Positions 26,810 to 37,131 of a stretch of DNA of 37,131 nt are shown in pieces. A program made the translations under genes and the position numbers. This stretch comes from Gordonia otitidis NBRC 100426. Lineage in GTDB: Bacteria; Actinomycetota; Actinomycetes; Mycobacteriales; Mycobacteriaceae. The notes under the pieces were generated by a model that worked only from the letters and a program-made list of their open reading frames with translations, was not told the DNA's origin and searched no databases. The DNA lies in NCBI RefSeq assembly GCF_000248075.1, contig NZ_BAFB01000184.1, positions 1 through 37,131 on the forward strand, in the 5' to 3' direction. The stretch's first letter is position 1, and each line of letters starts with the position of its first letter.

Positions 26810-28449
26810 TCGTCACTCTCCACGCCGGCACCCTGCACGCCTTCGCCCTCCACGCCGACCCGACGCATCGTCGTGGCAGCCGCTATCGCGTTGAGCACCG
26901 CGGTCGCCTTGTTGCGGGCCTCGTTGTACTCGTAGTCGGATTCGCTATCGGCCACGACCCCGCCACCCGACTGCACGTACGCGATGCCCTTTCGCATCAA
27001 CGCGGTGCGGATCGCGATGGCGGTATCGGCGTTTCCCGCGAAGTCGAGGTAGCCCACGATGCCGCCGTAGAGGCCGCGGCGCGTCTTCTCGTTGGCCTCG
27101 ATCAGTTCCATCGCACGCACCTTGGGCGCGCCGGTGAGCGTCCCCGCCGGGAAGCACGCGGTCACCGCGTCGAGCGCCTGCTTGTCGTCGCGAAGCGTCC
27201 CCGACACCGTCGACACCAGGTGCATGACGTGGCTGTAGCGCTCGATGTGCCGGTAGTCGCTGACCTTGACCGTGCCCGGTGCACAGACGCGTCCGAGGTC
27301 GTTTCGGCCGAGGTCGACGAGCATCAGATGCTCTGCGTTCTCCTTCTCGTCCTCGGTGAGTTCCTTGCCGAGGAGTTGATCTTCCTCCTCGGTGGCTCCG
27401 CGCCATCGGGTACCCGCGATCGGATGTGTCGTCGCGACGCGGTCGGTGACCGTGACCAGCGCCTCGGGACTCGATCCGACGATCGTGAACGGTTTGCGCG
27501 GACTGCCACTGTCGTCGGTGCCGACGCCGGGCATCCGTAGGAGATACATGTAGGGACTCGGATTGGAGGCCCGCAGGATGCGGTACACGTCGAGCGGATC
27601 GGCGTCGGTGTCGATCTCGAATCGCATCGACGGCACCACCTGGAATGCCTCACCCGCCTCGATCTCACGTACGAGTCCTGTCACGATCTCGCCGTACTCC
27701 TCGCGGCTGCGCTGCACCCGGAAGTGGGGTGTCGGCCTGTCGAACCGTGACACGGTCGATGGTGCAGGCGCAGCGAGGGCTCGGGTCATCGTGTCGAGGC
27801 GGGCGACGGCGTCGGCGTAGGCCTCCTCGACACGTTCGGCACTGCCGTCCCAGTTCACCGCGTTGGCGATGAGCGTGATGGTGCCCTCGTGGTGATCGAC
27901 CGCGGCGAGGTCGGTGGCGAGCAGCATCATCAGGTCGGGCAGGCCGAGATCGTCGACGGTGCTCTCGGGGAGTCGCTCTAGTCTGCGCACCATGTCGTAG
28001 GCCATGAATCCCACGAAACCGCCGGTCAGCGGGGGCATGTCGGGCAGCGGATCTGTCGCGAGCAACCGGAGTGACTCGGCCAGGACGGTGAGTGGATCGC
28101 CGTCGACAGGTGCACCGGCGGGCACCGTGCCCCACCACGCGGCCTTGCCGTCGACAACCGTGAGTGCGGATGGCGCACCGACACCGATGAACGACCACCG
28201 CGACCACGACCGACCGTTCTCCGCGGACTCGAGCAGGAAGGTACCCTCACGCTCCGCTGCGAGTTTCCGGTACGCCGACAGTGGGGTCTCGGAATCGGCG
28301 AGCACCTTGCGGGTCACCGGGACGACGCGATGGTCGGAGGCGAGGTCGAGGAATTCCGCGAGCGTGGTGGTGTCGGCGCTCGTGTCCGACTGCGCGTGGT
28401 GGTGCGGGTCGGCGTCGGTCGTCGCCGGGAGCGTGTGTTCGCCGCTCAT
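26806..28449 (-). CDS. trpE: Anthranilate synthase component I
   Basis: Converts chorismate, with ammonia from TrpG, to anthranilate. 547 residues from ATG 28449. The feedback (tryptophan) site is [19 protein letters not shown]; catalytic blocks are [35 protein letters not shown] (catalytic His), [39 protein letters not shown] and [13 protein letters not shown]. The last ~20 residues ([17 protein letters not shown]) are a non-conserved tail. ATG 28449 overlaps the stop of the tautomerase gene by 4 bases. The 124-base gap between hisI and that gene shows no peptide with clustered Trp codons, so classical attenuation is not seen. Confidence 0.96.
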   Translation of the reverse strand: MSGEHTLPATTDADPHHHAQSDTSADTTTLAEFLDLASDHRVVPVTRKVLADSETPLSAYRKLAAEREGTFLLESAENGRSWSRWSFIGVGAPSALTVVDGKAAWWGTVPAGAPVDGDPLTVLAESLRLLATDPLPDMPPLTGGFVGFMAYDMVRRLERLPESTVDDLGLPDLMMLLATDLAAVDHHEGTITLIANAVNWDGSAERVEEAYADAVARLDTMTRALAAPAPSTVSRFDRPTPHFRVQRSREEYGEIVTGLVREIEAGEAFQVVPSMRFEIDTDADPLDVYRILRASNPSPYMYLLRMPGVGTDDSGSPRKPFTIVGSSPEALVTVTDRVATTHPIAGTRWRGATEEEDQLLGKELTEDEKENAEHLMLVDLGRNDLGRVCAPGTVKVSDYRHIERYSHVMHLVSTVSGTLRDDKQALDAVTACFPAGTLTGAPKVRAMELIEANEKTRRGLYGGIVGYLDFAGNADTAIAIRTALMRKGIAYVQSGGGVVADSESDYEYNEARNKATAVLNAIAAATTMRRVGVEGEGVQGAGVESDE

Positions 28450-28625
28450 CCCAGCGGCTCGCCGCCGACGCCCCACTGCGAACGCGGCACCTCGGTGATC
28501 GTGACCCAGACCGAATCCGGGTTCTTCCCGGTGGCCTTGGCGTACGCCTCGGTCACCGCAGCAATGGTCTCGCGCTTGACCCGATCGGACAGGCCGGGGG
28601 TCTGGGAGATCTGAATCAGTGGCAT
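28446..28625 (-). CDS. 4-oxalocrotonate tautomerase-like protein
   Basis: A 59-residue protein beginning [20 protein letters not shown] and containing [20 protein letters not shown]. Pro2, exposed after Met removal, is the catalytic base of this superfamily, and the size (about 60) fits the small oligomeric members. It acts on enol/keto or halo-acid substrates; the natural one is unknown. Its stop overlaps the trpE start (ATGA), so it is the first gene of the trpE segment. The neighbouring [13 protein letters not shown] end is typical. Start ATG 28625, weak ribosome site. Confidence 0.85.
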   Translation of the reverse strand: MPLIQISQTPGLSDRVKRETIAAVTEAYAKATGKNPDSVWVTITEVPRSQWGVGGEPLG

Positions 28626-28690
28626 GACTGCGTCACCGCCTTCGGTCGATCGAGCCGCACGGCGTCGGGGCTGCGCAGTGTCTCGGTCTG

Positions 28691-28707
28691 CGCACCGCGA
28701 CGGTGCG
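28691..28707 (-). promoter_or_regulatory. Hairpin between hisI and the tautomerase-trpE genes
   Basis: The 17 bases cGCACCG-tcg-CGGTGCg form a 7-base stem with a 3-base loop in the 124-base gap. A 36-codon frame (28616-28726, minus) runs across it and ends inside the tautomerase start, without Trp-codon clusters and with a poor ribosome site. It may be a processing, attenuation or termination point between his and trp genes. No T-run. Confidence 0.35.
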
Positions 28708-28749
28708 GTTCTGTGTGCGAGTTCATTTCCCCGACGATTGTCCCAGGCA

Positions 28750-29154
28750 TCAACTCGACGCCGCGCCCGCCCCGTCTACGGCTTCGTCGTGGTCGTGATC
28801 GTGGTCGTCGTCGACGGCGAAGGGCAGCGACGCCGTGTCGAAACAGCTGTGATTGCCCGTGTGACATGCAGCGCCAACCTGATCGACCACCAGCAGCACG
28901 GTGTCGCCGTCGCAGTCGAGGCGCGCGTCGTGCACGTACTGGGTGTGTCCGCTGGTGTCGCCCTTCACCCAGTACTCCTGCCGCGACCGCGAGTAGTAGG
29001 TGGCGCGTCGGGTGGCGAGGGTGCGCTCGAGGGCCGTGTCGTCCATCCACGCGACCATCAGGACCTGGCCGGTCGAGCGTTCCTGTGCGACCGCTGCGAA
29101 GAGTCCGTCGTCGTTGCGTTTGAGCTGTGCCGTCAGTTCCGGCGGGAGAGCCAT
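28750..29154 (-). CDS. hisI: Phosphoribosyl-AMP cyclohydrolase
   Basis: Opens the purine ring of phosphoribosyl-AMP in histidine synthesis. 134 residues from ATG 29154. Landmarks: [37 protein letters not shown], then D80-C81-D82-x-D84 (Mg and Zn ligands) and [12 protein letters not shown] (Zn ligands C97 and C104). It is the single-domain cyclohydrolase without the HisE domain. An unusual tail follows SLPFAV: acidic and His-rich, [13 protein letters not shown]. It begins 4 bases after hisF. Start fixed by homology; GGCGGGAG-like bases lie on the opposite strand only, so coupling to hisF is likely. Confidence 0.95.
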   Translation of the reverse strand: MALPPELTAQLKRNDDGLFAAVAQERSTGQVLMVAWMDDTALERTLATRRATYYSRSRQEYWVKGDTSGHTQYVHDARLDCDGDTVLLVVDQVGAACHTGNHSCFDTASLPFAVDDDHDHDHDEAVDGAGAASS

Positions 29155-29158
29155 GTGA

Positions 29159-29959
29159 TCACACCTGTCCTTCCGTGTCCCGCTCGGTGCGGACGACGAT
29201 GCCTTCGGCAGCCATCGCACCCTTGACCTCGGGGATCGTGAGTTCACCGAAGTGGAAGACCGACGCGGCCAGGACCGCATCTGCTCCAGCTTTCACCGCG
29301 GGAGCGAAGTCGCCGACCGCTCCGGCGCCACCGCTGGCGATCACCGGAACGTCGACCACGGCGCGGACGGCAGCCAACATCCGCAGATCGAAGCCCTGCT
29401 TGGTGCCGTCGGCGTCCATGGAGTTGAGCAGGATCTCGCCGACGCCGAGTTCCTGTCCGCGACGTGCCCATTCGACGGCATCGATGCCGGTGCCCTTGCG
29501 CCCGCCGTGCGTGGTCACCTCCCACCCCGATGGGGTCTGCTCGGCGTCGCGTGGCACGGTGCGTGCGTCAACGGACAGGACGATGCACTGCGATCCGAAA
29601 CGCCGACTCATCTCGGCGAGTACGTCGGGGCGATTGATCGCGGCGGTGTTCACACTCACCTTGTCGGCGCCGGCCCGCAGCAGGGCGTCGACGTCGTCGA
29701 CGGTGCGGATTCCACCTCCGACGGTCAGCGGGATGAAGATCGCGTCGGCGGTGCGGTGCACCACGTCGATCATCGTGGCGCGACCAGAGCTCGACGCGGT
29801 GACGTCGAGGAATGTGAGTTCGTCTGCGCCTTCGGCGTCGTAGCGTGCGGCGAGTTCGACGGGGTCGCCCGCGTCGCGGAGGTTCTGGAAGTTGACGCCC
29901 TTGACGACACGCCCGTCGTCCACATCGAGGCAGGGAATCACTCGGGTCGCGAGGGTCAT
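29159..29959 (-). CDS. hisF: Imidazole glycerol phosphate synthase cyclase subunit
   Basis: A 266-residue TIM barrel that uses ammonia from HisH to make imidazole glycerol phosphate and AICAR. The catalytic aspartates are D12 ([17 protein letters not shown]) and D131 (IVLSVDART). Phosphate loops are [14 protein letters not shown] and [16 protein letters not shown] 29959 overlaps the impA stop by 4 bases. The partner hisH lies four genes upstream in the same cluster. Confidence 0.97.
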   Translation of the reverse strand: MTLATRVIPCLDVDDGRVVKGVNFQNLRDAGDPVELAARYDAEGADELTFLDVTASSSGRATMIDVVHRTADAIFIPLTVGGGIRTVDDVDALLRAGADKVSVNTAAINRPDVLAEMSRRFGSQCIVLSVDARTVPRDAEQTPSGWEVTTHGGRKGTGIDAVEWARRGQELGVGEILLNSMDADGTKQGFDLRMLAAVRAVVDVPVIASGGAGAVGDFAPAVKAGADAVLAASVFHFGELTIPEVKGAMAAEGIVVRTERDTEGQV

Positions 29960-30780
29960 CGGGAAGTCCTCTCGTCGCCGACGACCTCGTCGATCACGGC
30001 CATCAGTTCACGGTGCACGTCGGGCATGGCGGTCACCAACGACGGCGACGTCACCGTCCACGGGTTTCCTGCGAGGTCGGTCGCCACGCCCCCGGCGGCG
30101 CGGACGAGTGCGGCACCGGCCGCGTTGTCCCAGGCGTGCGCGCCGAAAGCTATTGCCGCACCGAATATTCCAGCAGCAACATAGGCCATGTCGACGCCCG
30201 TGCTGCCGGTCATGCGCAACCGTGCCGCGCGCACGCTCAGCGCTTCGAGCAACTGCGCACGGCGTGCACCCGGGTACCGTCCGCCGTGGCTGACGTTGAA
30301 CGGCCCGAACGCTACGGCGGTCTGTGCGAGTGCGCTCGCCGGAGGTGGCCCCGTCGGCACCCCGTTGCAGTACAGCGGCCCTCCGACATGGCCCGCGTAC
30401 CGGGTCCCGGTCAATGGCAGCCAGGTGAGTCCGAGAGTCGCCTCTCCGTCGATGAGCAACCCGAGAAGAATGCCTGTCAGTGGCATTCCGGTCGAATAGT
30501 TGTAGGTGCCGTCCACGGGGTCGAGCACCCAGATGGCCCCGTCGGTGACGGGTGGGCCGCCGAATTCCTCGCCGTGCACGGCGATTCCGGTGCGTTCGGT
30601 GAGCTCTCGGCGGATGCGCTGTTCGAGGTCGAGATCGACCTGGGTCGCGAAGTCGGTTCCGCCCTTCGCAACGGCGCTCGGAGCGCCGAGTCCTGTCACG
30701 AACTCCGCGGACACGCCGTCGAGAATGCTGCCCGCCACCTCGAGAAGTGAGGGCAGATCACGTCCGGACGGCGTTGTCAC
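29956..30780 (-). CDS. impA: Inositol monophosphatase-family phosphatase (ImpA type)
   Basis: A 274-residue Mg-dependent phosphatase of the inositol monophosphatase family. Metal ligands: E71-E72 in VHGEEFGG, D87 and D90 in [15 protein letters not shown], and D218 in [19 protein letters not shown]. The gene sits between hisA and hisF exactly as impA does in M. tuberculosis and Corynebacterium. It may act on myo-inositol phosphate or, less surely, on histidinol phosphate, since histidinol-phosphate phosphatase (HisN) is of the same family and no other is seen here. The GTG start overlaps the hisA stop by 4 bases (GTGA). Confidence 0.88.
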   Translation of the reverse strand: MTTPSGRDLPSLLEVAGSILDGVSAEFVTGLGAPSAVAKGGTDFATQVDLDLEQRIRRELTERTGIAVHGEEFGGPPVTDGAIWVLDPVDGTYNYSTGMPLTGILLGLLIDGEATLGLTWLPLTGTRYAGHVGGPLYCNGVPTGPPPASALAQTAVAFGPFNVSHGGRYPGARRAQLLEALSVRAARLRMTGSTGVDMAYVAAGIFGAAIAFGAHAWDNAAGAALVRAAGGVATDLAGNPWTVTSPSLVTAMPDVHRELMAVIDEVVGDERTSR

Positions 30781-31520
30781 AGGTTACCGACCGCCGCCAG
30801 TGCATCGGGAAGTGTGAAGCGTTCCGCGTAGAGCGCCTTGCCGACGATCGCACCCTCGACGCCCTTGTCGACCAGGCTGGCAATCGCGATCAGGTCGCCG
30901 AGCGCCGACACTCCGCCCGAGGCGACAACGGGAGCGTCGGTGGCCTTGGTGACCTCGGAGAGCAGGTCGAGGTTCGGTCCGCCGAGAGTGCCGTCCTTGC
31001 TGACGTCGGTGACGACGTAGCGTGCACATCCGTCCCCGTCGAGTCGAGCCAGGACCTCCCACAGGTCGCCACCGTCGGTGACCCAGCCCCGACCGCGCAG
31101 ACGGTAGGAATCGCCCTCGGCGATGACGTCGAGTCCCACGGCGATGCGGTCGCCGTAGGTGGCGATCGCACGCCTGCACCATTCGGGATTCTCGAGTGCT
31201 GCGGTGCCCAGATTGACGCGGGTGCACCCCGTCGACAGTGCAGCCTCGAGCGACTCGTCGTCACGGATACCACCCGACAACTCGACCTTCACGTCGAGTT
31301 CCCCGACCACCCCGGCGAGCAGCTCCCGATTGTTGCCGCGGCCGAAGGCGGCGTCGAGATCGACGAGGTGGATCCACTCCGCGCCGTCACCCTGCCAGGC
31401 CAACGCGGCCTCACGTGGCGAGCCGTAGGCGGTCTCGGTACCTGCCGCGCCGCGGACGAGCCGGACGGCCTGCCCGTCGGCAACGTCGACCGCTGGGAGT
31501 AGTTCGAGCGTCTTCCCCAT
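30777..31520 (-). CDS. priA: Phosphoribosyl isomerase A (bifunctional HisA/TrpF type)
   Basis: A 247-residue TIM barrel that isomerises ProFAR in histidine synthesis. The acid/base pair is D12 ([16 protein letters not shown]) and D176 ([12 protein letters not shown]). R144 and W146 in [12 protein letters not shown] equal Arg143 and Trp145 of M. tuberculosis PriA, which let that enzyme also perform the TrpF reaction on phosphoribosylanthranilate. No trpF gene is in the window, so a double role in his and trp synthesis is expected. ATG 31520 is chosen at the start of homology, after a 128-base gap with an odd leader; the frame above it has no family features. Confidence 0.95.
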   Translation of the reverse strand: MGKTLELLPAVDVADGQAVRLVRGAAGTETAYGSPREAALAWQGDGAEWIHLVDLDAAFGRGNNRELLAGVVGELDVKVELSGGIRDDESLEAALSTGCTRVNLGTAALENPEWCRRAIATYGDRIAVGLDVIAEGDSYRLRGRGWVTDGGDLWEVLARLDGDGCARYVVTDVSKDGTLGGPNLDLLSEVTKATDAPVVASGGVSALGDLIAIASLVDKGVEGAIVGKALYAERFTLPDALAAVGNL

Positions 31521-31622
31521 GCCGTGGTGTCTTCTTTCTCTCATCTGTCGTCGTCGTGTGTCGTGTCTTGTCGTCGGCGTGCGCGTTTCGTCTGTCGTGT
31601 GCGTCGTGGTGTGCTCGCCTGC
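31521..31622 (-). promoter_or_regulatory. Almost U-free leader before priA
   Basis: In the mRNA sense this 102-base stretch contains a single T (opposite A31543). It is built from loose ACGAC/ACAC/GACA repeats and ends in a purine run (GAGAGAAAGAAG) before the start codon. Such a tract can hardly fold and could be an unstructured loading site for ribosomes or Rho. Function is inferred. Confidence 0.5.
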
Positions 31623-31648
31623 AGTGCGACCTCTCGCCCGACAGCGGG

Positions 31649-31915
31649 TCAAGGATTCGAGATGCCCTCGTCCAGATCACGGACCCTGCGCTCGTAGGAG
31701 CCGATGATCCGCCGTGCTATCCAGCCGATCACCGCGATCATGGCGATCACCACGATCAGCGCTGCGACGAGACCTGCCACCGGTGACCAGTGTGCCAGCG
31801 CCAGGATGATGGGCGTACCGACCACCAGCACCAACACACCCGACCCCAACACGAGCGTCACGAATCGCCCGTAGGAGAAGTGCGGCCGTTGCGGTGTTCC
31901 GCCTGATCCGGTCAT
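31649..31915 (-). CDS. Small two-span membrane protein between hisH and priA
   Basis: An 88-residue protein with two hydrophobic segments, about 18-40 ([20 protein letters not shown]) and 45-67 ([20 protein letters not shown]), then a basic-acidic tail ([18 protein letters not shown]). ATG 31915 overlaps the hisH stop by 4 bases, so it is made with HisH. No family is recognised; a role in histidine metabolism is suggested only by position. Confidence 0.7.
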   Translation of the reverse strand: MTGSGGTPQRPHFSYGRFVTLVLGSGVLVLVVGTPIILALAHWSPVAGLVAALIVVIAMIAVIGWIARRIIGSYERRVRDLDEGISNP

Positions 31916-32553
31916 CCGATACTCCCCACCCAGTTACGGAGCAACTCGGCACCCGCGTCCCCGGATTTCTCCGGATGGAACTGGGTGGCACTGAGCGCGC
32001 CGTTCTCGACCGCCGCCAGAAACCGACTCCCGTGCTGCGCCCAGGTCAGTATCGGGGCGGCCAGGGGCGATCCGACGTTGTCCATCTCCCAGGACTGTGC
32101 CGCGTACGAGTGCACGAAGTAGAAGCGGGTGTCCGCGTCGATCCCGGTGAAGAGCGTGGAGTCGGCGGGTGCCTCGACGGTGTTCCATCCCATGTGCGGC
32201 AGGACGGGGGCGTCGAGTCGCGACACCGTGCCCGGCCACTCGCCGCAACCGTCGGCTTCCACACCGAACTCGACGCCGCGCTCGAACAGGATCTGCATGC
32301 CGACGCAGATGCCGAGAACCGGACGTCCACCCGCGAGACGCCTGCCGATGATCCGATCGCCCTTCACCGCGCGCAGCCCTTCCATACAGGCGGCGAACGC
32401 ACCGACACCGGGCACGACGAGCCCCTCGGCCTCGAGCGCGGTCGTGAAGTCGCTCGTCACGGTGACGTCGGCGCCCGTGCGTTCCAGCGCACGCTGCGCC
32501 GAGCGGAGATTGCCCGACCCGTAGTCGAGAACGACGACGTTCCGCGCGCTCAT
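31912..32553 (-). CDS. hisH: Imidazole glycerol phosphate synthase glutaminase subunit
   Basis: A 213-residue class I amidotransferase that feeds ammonia to HisF. The triad is C83 ([15 protein letters not shown]), H193 and E195 (TQFHPEKSG). Other blocks: [12 protein letters not shown] at the start, LVVPGVGAF, and [14 protein letters not shown] 32553 is preceded by GGGAG at 8 bases, and 25 bases separate it from hisB. Full length. Confidence 0.97.
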   Translation of the reverse strand: MSARNVVVLDYGSGNLRSAQRALERTGADVTVTSDFTTALEAEGLVVPGVGAFAACMEGLRAVKGDRIIGRRLAGGRPVLGICVGMQILFERGVEFGVEADGCGEWPGTVSRLDAPVLPHMGWNTVEAPADSTLFTGIDADTRFYFVHSYAAQSWEMDNVGSPLAAPILTWAQHGSRFLAAVENGALSATQFHPEKSGDAGAELLRNWVGSIG

Positions 32554-32578
32554 TGGGCCGCTCCCGGGTTCGCCGCGA

Positions 32579-35681
<3,103 letters not shown>

Positions 35682-35714
35682 GGGTGTCTCCTGATCGGTC
35701 GGGTTTACCTGTCA

Positions 35715-35720
35715 AGGATA
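35715..35720 (-). promoter_or_regulatory. Possible -10 element of the his operon
   Basis: TATCCT on the minus strand, 33 bases before ATG 35681, would give a leader of about 26 bases with the Shine-Dalgarno. No good -35 is seen; a TTGACA (35709-35714 region) lies directly after it and is not usefully spaced from any -10. Weak call. Confidence 0.3.
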
Positions 35721-36067
35721 TGTGTCGGCACCACTGCTTTCCGAATGCGGTCCGCCCGGCCTCGGGTGACGCGACCCTCGCAGGGCCACCGCGCAGTCCC
35801 TCTCACAGCGCTCGAATCCCGGAGGAGCAGCCGGGCTGCCGGTTTTCGAGCCTCCCCACTGGCGTGGATCCCCGAGCGACCCTGCCGCTGCGGCCGGGCC
35901 GCATACGACAACAAAACGACTACTCAGAACTCCGCGCTCGAACGCGCCGACACCGCCGTGCACCACGCCGAAAGCCCACAGCGGACAACAGATTTCACGT
36001 CTGCTCAGCCAGCCACTGACCCACCGCCGCCATCACGCTGACGCATGAGGTCTTTTCAGCTGATGAC
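35721..36067. other. Gene-free region with several inverted repeats
   Basis: About 350 bases upstream of hisD with no supported coding frame. The main structure is GCTCGAA (35810-35816) pairing with TTCGAGC (35845-35851), enclosing CCGG/CCGG and GCAG/CTGC stems: a 42-base long hairpin. A second is TGCGG-CCGGG-CCGCA (35889-35903), and a third GGGT/ACCC or CCCT/AGGG around 35764-35786. It may be a transcript end, a small RNA or a regulatory region for the his operon. It matches no riboswitch or tRNA that I know. Confidence 0.45.
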
Positions 36068-36244
36068 CTACTCGACCGGCCGGCGTGCGGTCATGTCGGC
36101 AACTGTCGCACCGATGAGAACGAGACCGAATCCAGCCAACGCTACAACCAGCCACGTCGGAAGCGGTACGAGGAAAATGATCACGAGCACCGCGATGGCA
36201 ACAAAGAGCAGACGAGCCGCGGCGCCGAGCGGATGCGTTCGCAT
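36068..36244 (-). CDS. Small two-span membrane protein
   Basis: A 58-residue protein, MRTHPLGAAARLLFVAIAVL then IIFLVPLPTWLVVALAGFGL, with two hydrophobic stretches (about 11-28 and 32-50) and a short tail ending RRPVE. A frame extends up to 36304, but ATG 36244 is supported by TAGCCT seven bases upstream. No family is recognised. It stands alone between the structured region and the right DUF222 gene. Confidence 0.6.
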   Translation of the reverse strand: MRTHPLGAAARLLFVAIAVLVIIFLVPLPTWLVVALAGFGLVLIGATVADMTARRPVE

Positions 36245-36251
36245 ACCCACC

Positions 36252-36257
36252 AGGCTA
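36252..36257 (-). promoter_or_regulatory. -10 element, leaderless start of the small membrane protein
   Basis: TAGCCT on the minus strand ends 7 bases before ATG 36244. GGTGGG between them could act as a ribosome site on a longer mRNA. Confidence 0.4.
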
Positions 36258-36404
36258 ACGCCGAGATCGACGGGATGGAGAGATTGACGGGATGACGAAC
36301 GCACGCCCGCCGGTCACACAAGGTCGGTTCCATCCAGCTCCTGGTAGCGCGTCACCGATGTCCGCACAGGTTGCGGCGGAACATGTCGGTGGCGTCGACT
36401 AGTG

Positions 36405-36420
36405 TAGAACACACATTCGA
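36405..36420 (+). promoter_or_regulatory. LexA (SOS) box upstream of the right DUF222 gene
   Basis: TAGAACACACATTCGA matches 10 of the 12 fixed bases of TCGAAC-N4-GTTCGA. A -10-like TAGTGT (36400-36405) abuts it, as in the left copy. It ends 33 bases before ATG 36454. Confidence 0.75.
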
Positions 36421-36453
36421 TCAAGGCGATCCAGAGGGTGGGGGTGACACGAC

Positions 36454-37131
36454 ATGAGTAGCGCGCACGACAGCGGCAACGACGGTTCGGGCGTCGATGA
36501 AACGTCGTATGCACCAGCCCTGTTGGATGCTGCTGGGTTGGGTTCTGCGGTGGCGGGGTCGGCGGATGCTCGGGTGGCGGATGTGTTGTCGCGGTTGGCG
36601 TCGGTGGTGGATGAGTTGGCGGGCTGTGATGTGTCGCAGTTGTCGGATGCGGGTGTGGTGGAGGCGGCCGCGGTGGCTGAGCGGTTGGCGCGGCGGACGG
36701 CGGCGGCGGTGACTGATCGGTTGGTGGTGGAGGCGTCGGATCGCAATCTGCCACACGCGTTGGGGTATCGGGATGTGCGTGGGTTTCTGGCGGATCGGTT
36801 GAGGGTGGGTGATCCAGCGATCCGCTCGCAGATCATCACCGCGACCGGCTCGTTCACCTCGATTGTGGGTGAGAAAGGCGATCCGCAGTGTCCGACGTTG
36901 GCGCGTCACTGGGGGCAGGGGCTGATTGCACCCGCTCGCGCACGGGCAGTGCTCGAAGTACTCGATCAGATCCCGCATCAGATCCCGGCCAACGTGCGCG
37001 CGGCAGCCGAAGCGCAGATGGCCGGCTATGGGCTCGACTTCACGCCGAAAGAGATCACCAATCTGGGTACCCGGTTGATGGCGCATCTGGATCCCGACGG
37101 GACGGTCACCGACGACACCGACCGCAAACGG
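36454..37131 (+). CDS. DUF222 / 13E12-family protein, N-terminal part
   Basis: The first 226 residues of a DUF222 protein, open at the window edge. The order is a variable head (MSSAHDSGNDGSGVDET), LLDAAGLGSAV, a helical region VADVLSRLASVVDELAGCDV, AVTDRLVVEASDRNLPHALGY, the conserved VGEKGDPQCPTLARHWGQG, and TPKEITNLGTRLMAHLDPDG. Such proteins usually end in an HNH nuclease domain, which would lie beyond the edge. Behind a clear SOS box. The first ~110 codons favour TTG/GTG/GCG, unlike the C-ending codons of neighbouring genes and of its own later part, a sign of mosaic origin. Confidence 0.85.
   Translation, partial: MSSAHDSGNDGSGVDETSYAPALLDAAGLGSAVAGSADARVADVLSRLASVVDELAGCDVSQLSDAGVVEAAAVAERLARRTAAAVTDRLVVEASDRNLPHALGYRDVRGFLADRLRVGDPAIRSQIITATGSFTSIVGEKGDPQCPTLARHWGQGLIAPARARAVLEVLDQIPHQIPANVRAAAEAQMAGYGLDFTPKEITNLGTRLMAHLDPDGTVTDDTDRKR

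Larger units (their letters stand above)
36405..37131 (+). repeat. Inverted repeat, right arm (13E12/DUF222 element)
   Basis: Counterpart of 105-858 in opposite orientation, cut by the window edge. Identity is high from about 36530 to 36755 and from about 36845 to the end, with a diverged block between. Confidence 0.85.

Noticed and set aside
28626..28749. Tryptophan leader peptide/attenuator before trpE
   Set aside because: The only short frame there has no Trp codon and a poor ribosome site, and the hairpin lacks a T-run and an alternative pairing partner.
35800..35860. A tRNA-like look (CTCGAATCCC and TTCGAG) in the hisD upstream region
   Set aside because: The two motifs pair with each other as one long hairpin; no acceptor stem, D-arm or anticodon arm can be drawn.
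35705..36019. Several 69-111-codon frames upstream of hisD
   Set aside because: Overlapping on both strands, low-complexity products and no start signals; the region is better explained by its hairpins.

Overview
The window looks like chromosomal DNA of a high-GC actinobacterium of the order Mycobacteriales, most plausibly Gordonia or a close relative. This is inferred from family signatures and gene order, without a database search. Evidence: strong C/G at third codon positions; two 13E12/DUF222 genes with actinobacterial LexA (SOS) boxes; a PriA-type HisA; an Lgt with a long acidic C-terminal tail; and the order hisD-C-B-H-x-A-impA-F-I-...-trpE-x-C-B-A-lgt-...-pyk-tesB, which matches the known Mycobacterium tuberculosis arrangement apart from the insertion of gltBD and a small tautomerase.

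Layout. (1) The two ends carry inverted copies of a DUF222 (13E12-type) gene, each behind an SOS box. The left copy has lost one base and is frameshifted; the right copy is open to the window edge. (2) 1.0-11.3 kb is an accessory stretch of small, mostly independent genes. It holds a DinB/DUF664 protein and a three-gene cassette (repeat-bearing Asp/Gly-rich peptide, JmjC/cupin_4 oxygenase, sucrase/ferredoxin-like protein). It also holds a Tudor-like protein, a conserved hypothetical, DUF2461, a YchJ/SEC-C protein, an SDR-like fragment, a frameshifted APC/KimA-like permease, an NAD-dependent epimerase, a DUF998-like membrane protein and a GNAT acetyltransferase. (3) 11.4-22.8 kb, minus strand, is central metabolism: a single-pass membrane protein, tesB, pyk, gltD, gltB, lgt. 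(4) 22.8-35.7 kb, minus strand, is a long his-trp supercluster: hisD-hisC-hisB-hisH-(membrane protein)-hisA/priA-impA-hisF-hisI-tautomerase-trpE-(Trp-associated membrane protein)-trpC-trpB-trpA, with repeated 4-base ATGA/GTGA overlaps. (5) 35.7-36.4 kb is a structured intergenic region plus one small membrane protein.

How the genes work together. HisD, HisC, HisB, HisH and HisF, HisA and HisI cover most of histidine biosynthesis; hisG and hisE are not here. TrpE, TrpC, TrpB and TrpA cover most of tryptophan biosynthesis; trpD and a separate trpF are not here, and the HisA has PriA-type residues that would let it supply the TrpF step. GltBD supplies glutamate, the amino donor for HisC and, through glutamine, for HisH and TrpE. 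The most interesting accessory locus is 1823-4209: a short peptide with a conserved-looking acidic head and three near-identical 72-base repeats, coupled with zero spacing to an Fe(II)/2-oxoglutarate-type oxygenase, which overlaps an Fe-S-type protein by 4 bases. It looks like a candidate peptide-modification system. Many start codons in the window sit 6-7 bases after a -10-like hexamer, which suggests leaderless mRNAs.
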